Below, one piece after another: positions 1 to 6,140 of a DNA stretch of 10,881 bases. A program made the position numbers and the translations under genes. This DNA is from Bacteroidales bacterium (GTDB lineage: Bacteria; Bacteroidota; Bacteroidia; Bacteroidales; Paludibacteraceae), in the NCBI GenBank assembly GCA_900771035.1, contig CAAGML010000139.1, positions 1 through 10,881 of the forward strand, given 5' to 3'. Below the pieces are notes generated by a model. That model did not search any database. It saw only the letters and a program-made list of their open reading frames with translations, and was not told where the DNA came from. Every line of letters starts with the position of its first letter. Positions within the stretch are counted from its first letter, which is position 1.

Positions 1-309
1 AAAAACCGATTCTTTGACGTTCCCCGTGAGTAACTTTGCTTGTACACTCCGTTTCTTTTTTTGTGTGTTCTGACAAGGCTAAGACCCACACCAATGTAAT
101 ATGCTGAATTGATGTTGGTTCTATGACAAACTATATGACGAAATATATTGATAATATTGTAAAAGTCAATAAGTTACAATGGTAGTTGTTTCTGAACGGT
201 ATAGGTTGAGAATTTAGCTGTTGTTGTTATTTTCAGTGTCCACTCGTGAAAGTCGTTTCCTCGGAATATCGAACGAAACGTTACTGTGGAAAAAAAATAG
301 GCGGAATCC
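1..309. other. Upstream intergenic stretch with no supported gene
   Basis: No convincing coding region or RNA gene is visible on either strand. The longest short ORF noted here (123-185, + strand) has only 20 codons and no family resemblance. A single TAACTTTG at 31-38 resembles a Bacteroidota -7 box, but no TTTG lies 19-21 bases before it; the TTTG at 13-16 is only 14 bases away. An imperfect hairpin (GTGTG 63-67 with CACAC 87-91) has no T-run after it on either strand. A six-base inverted repeat (CGTTTC 254-259 and GAAACG 275-280) lies about 30 bases ahead of the promoter. This is probably plain intergenic sequence. Confidence 0.6.
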
Positions 310-340
310 TTTGCTTTTTGAAAAATTTGTCGTACCTTTG
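310..340 (+). promoter_or_regulatory. Bacteroidota-type promoter for the nine-gene operon
   Basis: TTTG at 310-313 is followed by 19 bases and then TACCTTTG at 333-340. This fits the known Bacteroides primary sigma-factor consensus (TTTG, 19-21 bases, TAnnTTTG) exactly. A run of eight A at 290-297, 12 bases upstream of the -33 box, could act as an UP-like element. Transcription should begin at about 345-348, giving a leader of roughly 20 bases before the ATG at 366. No comparably complete promoter was seen ahead of the other eight genes, so this one probably drives the whole cluster. Confidence 0.8.
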
Positions 341-365
341 TAATGTATTATATCATATATGTTTT

Positions 366-794
366 ATGACAACTTACGAAAGCAAACAAAAGCAAATCAG
401 GCAGGAACAAGGCTTGATTTACGACCGCATTTCGGATTTGAGAAACGCAAAGCCATACGTTGATGCGATACCTGCGGATATGAAAAAGGACATGGAGGAT
501 ATTGAGTTCACGGAAGATTCTGTGTCGTTCAAGGCTAATATGGTGGGGCGTGTGACCCTGAAGATTATAGACAGGGAGACACCTAAGATGCTGAAATTCC
601 AAGTCGAGGGAATACCATTGGCGGCAAACCTGTGGATTCAGCTTGTCGGAGTTTCTGAAAACGACACTCGCATGAAAGTGACTGTCAAGGCTGACATCCC
701 GTTGATGCTGAGACCTATGATTGGAAACAAAATTGGGGATGGTGTCGAGAAGTTTGCCGAGATGCTGGCTTTTTCACTCAACAATGGACGATGA
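366..794 (+). CDS. SRPBCC-fold (START/polyketide cyclase-like) small protein
   Basis: This encodes a 142-residue cytoplasmic protein with no signal peptide or membrane segment. It resembles small SRPBCC-superfamily proteins that I recall from Bacteroidales: a helical start, alternating strands, a core segment NLWIQLVG followed by MKVTVKADIPL, and a long amphipathic C-terminal helix with DGVEKFAEMLA. SRPBCC proteins form a deep hydrophobic pocket for lipids or other small molecules, but no ligand can be named here. A GTG at 246 lies in frame upstream, but it precedes the promoter at 310-340, so transcripts from that promoter could not use it. The ATG at 366 is therefore chosen. The gene overlaps tadA by 11 bases. 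Function is unknown; the fold call is from remembered resemblance only. Confidence 0.8.
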   Translation: MTTYESKQKQIRQEQGLIYDRISDLRNAKPYVDAIPADMKKDMEDIEFTEDSVSFKANMVGRVTLKIIDRETPKMLKFQVEGIPLAANLWIQLVGVSENDTRMKVTVKADIPLMLRPMIGNKIGDGVEKFAEMLAFSLNNGR

Positions 795-1218
795 GTTTTA
801 TATGAACCAGGCACTTGCCGAGGCACGCAAGGCTGAGGCGGAGGATGAGATTCCTGTCGGGGCTGTGGTCGTGGCAGGGGGCAGAATTATCGCCCGCGCA
901 CATAACCAGACCGAGAGACTGAAGGATGTTACGGCACATGCCGAGATGTTGGCTATCACTGCTGCTGCTAATACCCTCGGTGCGAAATATCTGTCCGACT
1001 GTACGTTATATGTGACATTAGAGCCTTGCACGATGTGTGCAGCCGCCTTGCGGTGGTGCCAGATTTCCCGGGTGGTGTATGGGGCGGACGATGTCAAGAA
1101 CGGATACAGGAAATATGCGCCGGACATTATGCACCCTAAGACCAAGGTTGAGAAGGGATTGAAGGCGGATGAGTGTTCGATGCTTGTGTCATCGTTTTTC
1201 GCAACTAAAAGAAAATGA
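784..1218 (+). CDS. tadA: tRNA-specific adenosine deaminase TadA
   Basis: TadA deaminates adenosine-34 to inosine in the anticodon of tRNA-Arg(ACG), letting one tRNA read several arginine codons. The 144-residue product shows the full cytidine/deoxycytidylate deaminase zinc site: H52-A-E54, where His binds zinc and Glu shuttles the proton, and P81-C-T-M-C85, whose two cysteines complete the site. The segment EIPVGAVVV at 22-30 is typical of the family's first core strand. A longer in-frame start at 721 would add 21 residues encoded inside the upstream gene with no family match; ATG 784 gives a normal length. Met7 at 802 is an alternative. It overlaps the SRPBCC gene by 11 bases and ends one base before trmN6. 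The protein looks intact. Other nucleoside deaminases share the motif, so tRNA specificity is by family. Confidence 0.93.
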   Translation: MDDEFYMNQALAEARKAEAEDEIPVGAVVVAGGRIIARAHNQTERLKDVTAHAEMLAITAAANTLGAKYLSDCTLYVTLEPCTMCAAALRWCQISRVVYGADDVKNGYRKYAPDIMHPKTKVEKGLKADECSMLVSSFFATKRK

Positions 1219-1219
1219 T

Positions 1220-1921
1220 ATGAGTGCTTCGTTCAGATTTAAACAATTCGCAATAAGTCAGGAACATGCACCGATGAAGGTGGGCACTGACGGGGTGCTG
1301 TTGGGGGCATGGGCTAACGGCGGAATGAGAATCCTTGACGTGGGCACGGGTACAGGACTCATCGCGCTGATGATGGCGCAGAGATTTACTGACGCACAGG
1401 TCGTTGGCATTGACATCAATGACGACGCAATAGCTGATGCCACATGCAATGTGGCAGACAGCCCTTTCGCTGACAGAATTATGATTGAGAATTGCGCCCT
1501 TCAGCAGTTCGACGATTTTGGCTTTGACGCTATTGTCTGTAACCCTCCCTTTTTCGTCAATTCGTTGCAGTCGCCTGATTATGGCAGGACAGAGGCGCGC
1601 CATGCCGGTACACTTGACCTCATGGAACTCGTGGCAAACGCTTTTGACATCCTTGACGATGATGGTTGCTTGAGTGTTATACTGCCTTACGGACTGGAGA
1701 AAACTTTTGTTGATTATGGAACGGAAGTTGGTCTGAAGTTGAGCAGGATAATGAGGGTGAGACCTACTGAAAACACCGTGTTCAAAAGAGTTATGATTGA
1801 ATTGAGAAAGAGTGTTATACAAGGTGTCATTCAGGAAAAAGAGATGTTCATCGAAAAGGCAAGACACGTTTACTCTGACGATTACATTCTACTGACTAAG
1901 GATTTTTATTTGGACAAATGA
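1220..1921 (+). CDS. trmN6: tRNA1(Val) (adenine(37)-N6)-methyltransferase, TrmN6/YfiC family
   Basis: The E. coli family member methylates N6 of A37, next to the anticodon of tRNA-Val, using S-adenosylmethionine. The 233-residue product has the family's N-terminal signature (F5-R-F-K-Q-F, then APMKVGTDGVLLGAW at 17-31), a SAM-binding loop D40-V-G-T-G-T-G46, the acidic strand end GIDIN at 63-67, and the catalytic N108-P-P-F111 of amino-group N-methyltransferases. A longer frame reaches back to 1169, but those 17 residues lie within tadA and do not match the family. The ATG at 1220 sits one base after the tadA stop behind an A-rich stretch, as is usual in Bacteroidota. Its stop overlaps the ligA start in an ATGA. 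The enzyme class is secure; the exact tRNA target is inferred from E. coli. Confidence 0.9.
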   Translation: MSASFRFKQFAISQEHAPMKVGTDGVLLGAWANGGMRILDVGTGTGLIALMMAQRFTDAQVVGIDINDDAIADATCNVADSPFADRIMIENCALQQFDDFGFDAIVCNPPFFVNSLQSPDYGRTEARHAGTLDLMELVANAFDILDDDGCLSVILPYGLEKTFVDYGTEVGLKLSRIMRVRPTENTVFKRVMIELRKSVIQGVIQEKEMFIEKARHVYSDDYILLTKDFYLDK

Positions 1922-3912
1922 AAGAGATAGACGACCTCAGACGTGAACTGAGGGAATATGAGCATTATTATTACGTGCTGAACCAACCGTTGATTTCTGA
2001 CAGGGATTTCGACCTGAAAATGAAAGATTTGGAACGTTTGGAGGCTCAGCACCCTGAATGTTTTGACCCTGAAAGCCCTACGCAGAGAGTGGGCAGTGAT
2101 TTGCAGAAAGGTTTCAGACAGGTGAGACACAAATATCCGATGCTTTCGCTCGGCAATACTTACTCTGAGGGCGAGGTGAGGGATTGGTATCTGAAAACGA
2201 AGAAACTGACAGGCAGGGACTTTGACGTGGTGTGTGAACTGAAATTCGACGGCACAAGCATTTCGGTGACATACAGGGACGGTAAACTGTCTCAGGCTGT
2301 CACACGTGGTGACGGCAGGGTGGGTGACGATGTGACGAGGAATGTGGCGTACATAGAGAACGTGCCGAAGACGCTTGATGGCGATTTTCCTGCCGAGGTG
2401 GAATTCCGTGGAGAGGTGCTGATGCCGTGGAAAAGCTTCGAACGGCTGAACAGAGAGAGGGAAGAGCAGGAGGAACAGCTGTTTGCAAATCCAAGGAACG
2501 CAGCCTCGGGGACTCTGAAACTGTTAGACAGCAAAGAAGTGGGCAGACGTGGGTTGCTGACTTACATTTACTATACATTAGGCGAGGATTTGCCGATGTC
2601 TTCACACTACGGACAGTTGCAGAAAACGAAGGAGTGGGGCATGAACGTAAGCGGCGATATGAAACTTTGCCATAACCTTGACGAGGTGATGGAATACATA
2701 GCGCACTGGGATTACGCAAGAAAGGATTTGCCTGTGGCTACTGATGGCATTGTGTTGAAAGTCAATGATTTCGCTTTGCAGGAGGAACTGGGATATACCG
2801 CAAAGAACCCTCGATGGGCTATTGCGTACAAATTTCAGCCTGAACAGGCTTTGACAAAACTGAGGGAAGTGACGTATCAGGTGGGAAGAACAGGCGTGGT
2901 GACACCGGTGGCTAACCTTGACGCTGTGCAACTCTCTGGCACGATGGTGCGTAGGGCGACACTGCATAACGAGGATTTCATGCACTCGCTCGACCTTCAT
3001 GAGGGCGACATGGTCTATGTGGAGAAGGGTGGCGAGATTATCCCTAAAATCACTGTAGTCGATAAGTCGCAGCGTGATGAAAACGCCAAGAAAATAGGTT
3101 TCATCGAATATTGCCCCGTATGTGGCACCAAATTGGTGAGAAACGAAGAGGAGGCGGCATGGTACTGCCCCAACGAGACAGGGTGCGCACCTCAGATAAA
3201 AGGCAGAATGGAACATTTTGTCTCTCGTAAGGCTATGAACATTGACGGCATAGGCTCGGAAATAATAGCAGATATGTACGAGACAGGCATAGCTACTAAC
3301 ATTGAAGCCTTGTACTCACTGACATACAACGACCTGAGAATGCTTGACGGCTTCGCCGACAAAAGCGCGAGGAACCTTTTGGCTGAACTTGAGAAATCAC
3401 GGGAAGTGCCATACGAGAGAGTGCTTTTCGCTGTTGGAATCAGAAACGTGGGCGAGGTGATTGCCAGAAAACTCGCTGCAAGGTTTCGAAGCTTTGACGA
3501 ACTTATGAATGCGACGGTCGAAGAGATGACGGCGATTGAAGACATAGGGGAGAAGATAGCTTGCAATGTGGTCGCATTCTTTGCCGATCCTAAAAATAGG
3601 GCGATGATAAATGCCTTGCGAGAGTATGGCCTGAAGATGGAGGGCGAAGGGGAGAGAAAAACTGTGTCCGACCGTCTGGCAGGTATGACAATCGTGGTCA
3701 GCGGCAAATTTGAGTTACACAGCCGTGACGAATACAAAGAAATCATTGAGGTTCACGGGGGAAAAAACGGCAGCAGCGTGAGCGCAAAGACAACATATAT
3801 TTTGGCAGGCAGCGACATGGGTCCTGCCAAAAGGGAAAAAGCCGAGAGACTCGGTGTGAAAATTATTGATGAAAATGAATTTGCTCGAATACTTAAGGAA
3901 AAAGAAGATTGA
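1918..3912 (+). CDS. ligA: NAD-dependent DNA ligase LigA
   Basis: LigA joins 3'-OH and 5'-phosphate ends at nicks using NAD+, as in Okazaki fragment joining and repair. The 664 residues (E. coli: 671) hold all expected domains. Domain Ia is at 1-65 with the NMN-contacting Tyr cluster HYYYV near 16-20. The adenylation domain has nucleophile K109 in K-F-D-G112 and the TRGDGRVGDD segment. An OB fold contains YQVGRTGVVTPVA. A Cys4 zinc finger has C399, C402, C417 and C423, the same spacing as E. coli. Helix-hairpin-helix repeats span about 430-575 and a BRCT domain about 587-664. The start overlaps the trmN6 stop by four bases, suggesting coupled translation. The last 44 bases also encode the start of the next gene. 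Sharing a transcript with mutS, another replication-repair gene, fits their roles. Confidence 0.98.
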   Translation: MKEIDDLRRELREYEHYYYVLNQPLISDRDFDLKMKDLERLEAQHPECFDPESPTQRVGSDLQKGFRQVRHKYPMLSLGNTYSEGEVRDWYLKTKKLTGRDFDVVCELKFDGTSISVTYRDGKLSQAVTRGDGRVGDDVTRNVAYIENVPKTLDGDFPAEVEFRGEVLMPWKSFERLNREREEQEEQLFANPRNAASGTLKLLDSKEVGRRGLLTYIYYTLGEDLPMSSHYGQLQKTKEWGMNVSGDMKLCHNLDEVMEYIAHWDYARKDLPVATDGIVLKVNDFALQEELGYTAKNPRWAIAYKFQPEQALTKLREVTYQVGRTGVVTPVANLDAVQLSGTMVRRATLHNEDFMHSLDLHEGDMVYVEKGGEIIPKITVVDKSQRDENAKKIGFIEYCPVCGTKLVRNEEEAAWYCPNETGCAPQIKGRMEHFVSRKAMNIDGIGSEIIADMYETGIATNIEALYSLTYNDLRMLDGFADKSARNLLAELEKSREVPYERVLFAVGIRNVGEVIARKLAARFRSFDELMNATVEEMTAIEDIGEKIACNVVAFFADPKNRAMINALREYGLKMEGEGERKTVSDRLAGMTIVVSGKFELHSRDEYKEIIEVHGGKNGSSVSAKTTYILAGSDMGPAKREKAERLGVKIIDENEFARILKEKED

Positions 3913-4441
3913 CCGTAGGGTCAGGAATTTCCGCACAAACTCTGAGTGCAAGAGATGGGAAGAGATACGCAGCATCCTTATCATCTTTGAAAGCAACTTC
4001 ATGGAGCAGAACGAAGATGTGCGGCAACTGATGTGGAATCTTCAGGACGAAGGCAAAAAAGTGTCTGCATGTATGTATGTGGACGTGAAAGTGTCGCCGT
4101 CGAGGTCATGGAACAACTATGTGGTTTTGGACAGGAAAGGTGTGAGCCTCTTGGGAAAATACCAGAGCGACACAGCGTTGAACGTCGTCATGAATGAGCA
4201 GTTCGACCTTGTCATTGACCTTACCACCCACCTTGTCTTCCCTTTGATGCACTTCATGCTTGATGTCCAGGCCCTGATGAGGTGCGGCAAGGTCAAGAAG
4301 GAGTTGCCTCTATCCCCTTACGATATGCAGATGGAGATGAGCATTCCGGATTTCGGCGATGATGAAGAGGCAAGGGAGAGGTACAATGAACGTATCGATA
4401 TTTACAATCAAATCGTCAAATACCTGAAAATGATGAAATGA
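3869..4441 (+). CDS. Conserved Bacteroidales protein of unknown function, DUF6913-like
   Basis: This 190-residue cytoplasmic protein has no known activity. It resembles the family I recall as DUF6913, common in Bacteroidales. Visible features are a basic N-terminus (residues 9-19, rich in Lys/Arg), strand SILIIF at 35-40, a helix at 48-62, strand KVSACMYV at 64-71, strand FDLVIDLT at 112-119, and an acidic patch near 161-170. The order suggests a Rossmann-like alpha/beta fold, but no catalytic motif is evident. The start lies inside ligA in the +1 frame, a 44-base overlap. ATG 3875 and TTG 3866 are alternatives; the next Met well past ligA (4001) would delete the first core strand. Its stop overlaps the following start. 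No function is inferred beyond co-expression with ligA and dapA. Confidence 0.82.
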   Translation: MKMNLLEYLRKKKIDRRVRNFRTNSECKRWEEIRSILIIFESNFMEQNEDVRQLMWNLQDEGKKVSACMYVDVKVSPSRSWNNYVVLDRKGVSLLGKYQSDTALNVVMNEQFDLVIDLTTHLVFPLMHFMLDVQALMRCGKVKKELPLSPYDMQMEMSIPDFGDDEEARERYNERIDIYNQIVKYLKMMK

Positions 4442-5253
4442 TGAACAGGTGTTGCCTTTTAGTGTTGTTTCTGACAATGATTGCGGTGGATGTCCGTGGT
4501 CAGGTGCTGTACTCAGTGAAAGGCAAATCCCTGAAGGGGGAATCTTATATCCTTTTCGTGGATAATATGCTGCCGAGTAGTGCGTTGATTGGGGTTAAGA
4601 ATGTGTTCAGGTGTTATAACAGGACAAAGGTGGTGGTGAGTGAGATTGTTAAGGAAGAACCGGAAAATCTGTGGAAGATGATGAAATCACAGTCTCCGCT
4701 CACGGACTTTCTGTCGCAGGATGAGATTGTTATGGTTGACTCTGTGCTGAAGGCTGATTGCAAAATGTCGCTTGACAATATCGGGAGACTAAAGCCTGCC
4801 GCTATCAATATGATGTGGAGGAGTGAGATATGCCGCAGTCTGTATGAGAGGGGTGATGAGGATTTGCCAATGGACTCTTATTTCCAGTATGTGGCGTTGT
4901 TGGAGGGGAAAAAAATTGTTGCCTTGGATTGGGTCAGCGGGACAGGTTCACTGACACAGGAAGACATTGCATTGCAGTCACGTGCGATGATTGACGACTT
5001 CAGTCGCGGCAGGAACGAGGTTGAGAATCAATACCGTAAGGCATATTCGTTGTTCAAGTCGGGAGATGTGCGGGAATTGGGAAAAATGCAGACGGAAAGA
5101 GATTTGTGCGCAACGGTGGATGCGTGGATTGACAATTTAGTGTCCGTAATGAAGACGGATAGATGTTTTGTCGTGGTGTATGCCAAATATTATAACGGTG
5201 GTCTGATAGACAAACTGAAGAAAATGAGCTTAAAAGTAAAAGAGGTCAAATGA
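4438..5253 (+). CDS. Exported TraB/GumN (TIKI)-like protein lacking signature residues
   Basis: This 271-residue protein begins with a signal peptide (short basic start, hydrophobic core about 6-16, likely cut before Q22), so it should act in the periplasm. The body follows the TraB/GumN plan: VLYSVKGKSLKGESYI at 23-38, a helical middle, LKPAAINMMW at 118-127, MDSYFQYVALLEGKKIVALDWV at 145-166, an SGDVRELGKMQTERD segment at 208-222, and a final strand-turn-helix at 243-270. In the usual family the first core strand ends in G-T-x-H, the middle holds a G-L-E and the last strand leads into G-x-G-H. Here these places read F40-V-D-N43, A162-L-D164 and Y248-A-K-Y251. It is therefore probably a divergent, perhaps inactive relative. 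ATG 4441 is an alternative start. It overlaps both neighbours by four bases. Confidence 0.72.
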   Translation: MMNRCCLLVLFLTMIAVDVRGQVLYSVKGKSLKGESYILFVDNMLPSSALIGVKNVFRCYNRTKVVVSEIVKEEPENLWKMMKSQSPLTDFLSQDEIVMVDSVLKADCKMSLDNIGRLKPAAINMMWRSEICRSLYERGDEDLPMDSYFQYVALLEGKKIVALDWVSGTGSLTQEDIALQSRAMIDDFSRGRNEVENQYRKAYSLFKSGDVRELGKMQTERDLCATVDAWIDNLVSVMKTDRCFVVVYAKYYNGGLIDKLKKMSLKVKEVK

Positions 5254-6137
5254 TATTCAACAACAAACTGATGGGAATGGGTGTCGCATTGGTGACTCCA
5301 TTCAGAAAAGACTACACTGTGGATTACGAGGCACTCCGCAAACTGGTTGAGTACCAGATTGAAGGCGGAGTGGATTATTTCGTGGTCTTAGGGACGACTG
5401 GCGAGACTCCCACACTCGCTGACGAAGAGAAACAGATGGTCATAAAAACTGTCCTTGAGGTCAATGCCGGCAGAAAACCTATAGTGCTGGGCATTGGCGG
5501 CAACAACACCATGGGGGTCGTTGAGCAAATCCGCAGACAGGATTTTGAGGGCATTGACGCAATACTCAGCGTCGCACCGTTCTACAACAAACCATCGCAG
5601 GCAGGTATCTATCAACATTATAAGACGATTGCCGAAAGCACTACAATGCCTATCATTCTTTATAATGTGCCTGGACGCACAGGTGTGAACATCTCGGCAG
5701 AGACGACCATCAAACTGTCGCACGATTTCGAGAACATCGTGGCTATCAAAGAGGCATCAGGCAATTTTCGCCAGATTGACGAGATAATTAAGAACAAACG
5801 GACTGATTTCATGGTCATTTCTGGTGACGATGGCATAACATTCCCTCTTATAGCCCTTGGAGCAGTGGGAGTTATATCGGTGGTAGGCAACGCATTCCCC
5901 AAGGAATTTGGACGTATGGTTAGGTTGGCACTGCATGGGGATTTGAGCGGCGCAAGGGAGATACATTATCGCTTTGTTGAGATGATTGAGGTGCTGTTCG
6001 CCGACGGAAATCCCGCTGGTGTCAAAAGCGTGCTGTCGTGCATGGGTATGATTGAGAACGTTTTAAGGTTGCCGCTCGTGCCAACGAGGAATAATGAGGA
6101 ATGGGTACTGAATTTCCTGAAGAAAAGGGGGATGTAA
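5250..6137 (+). CDS. dapA: 4-hydroxy-tetrahydrodipicolinate synthase DapA
   Basis: DapA condenses pyruvate with aspartate semialdehyde, the first step specific to the lysine/diaminopimelate branch that supplies peptidoglycan. The 295-residue TIM barrel carries the Schiff-base lysine K167 (in AIKEASGN), the proton-relay triad T49, Y112 and Y138, and the substrate-carboxylate arginine R143 (YNVPGRTG at 138-145). SGDD and GVISVVGN segments fit the family. This residue set separates DapA from other class I pyruvate aldolases such as NanA, although the family is broad. Compared by eye with E. coli, four of seven lysine-feedback contacts differ in kind (H53 to D58, H56 to K61, E84 to G89, Y106 to F111). 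The start overlaps the preceding stop (ATGA); Met8 at 5271 is an alternative. The next gene begins three bases after the stop. Confidence 0.96.
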   Translation: MIFNNKLMGMGVALVTPFRKDYTVDYEALRKLVEYQIEGGVDYFVVLGTTGETPTLADEEKQMVIKTVLEVNAGRKPIVLGIGGNNTMGVVEQIRRQDFEGIDAILSVAPFYNKPSQAGIYQHYKTIAESTTMPIILYNVPGRTGVNISAETTIKLSHDFENIVAIKEASGNFRQIDEIIKNKRTDFMVISGDDGITFPLIALGAVGVISVVGNAFPKEFGRMVRLALHGDLSGAREIHYRFVEMIEVLFADGNPAGVKSVLSCMGMIENVLRLPLVPTRNNEEWVLNFLKKRGM

Positions 6138-6140
6138 TTC

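Noticed and set aside
31..38. TAACTTTG considered as a second promoter -7 box
   Set aside because: No TTTG at the proper 19-21 base distance; the nearest at 13-16 is only 14 bases upstream, and no gene follows before 366.
63..91. Imperfect hairpin (GTGTG/CACAC with an inner TCT/AGA) considered as a terminator
   Set aside because: The T-run lies before it on the + strand and no T-run follows it on either strand, so it does not fit an intrinsic terminator.
123..185. 20-codon + strand ORF in the upstream intergenic region
   Set aside because: It is too short, has no start-site context or promoter, and no recognisable peptide; expected by chance in AT-rich sequence.
246..365. N-terminal extension of the SRPBCC-like gene from a GTG at 246
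   Set aside because: It runs through the TTTG/TACCTTTG promoter and past the predicted transcription start, and the extra 40 residues do not resemble the family.
1205..1867. 220-codon open frame on the - strand opposite trmN6
   Set aside because: It is the antisense shadow of an intact, recognisable methyltransferase and shows no recognised domain.
2602..3216. 204-codon - strand open frame opposite ligA
   Set aside because: It is antisense to the conserved adenylation and OB regions of LigA, with no start signal or motif.
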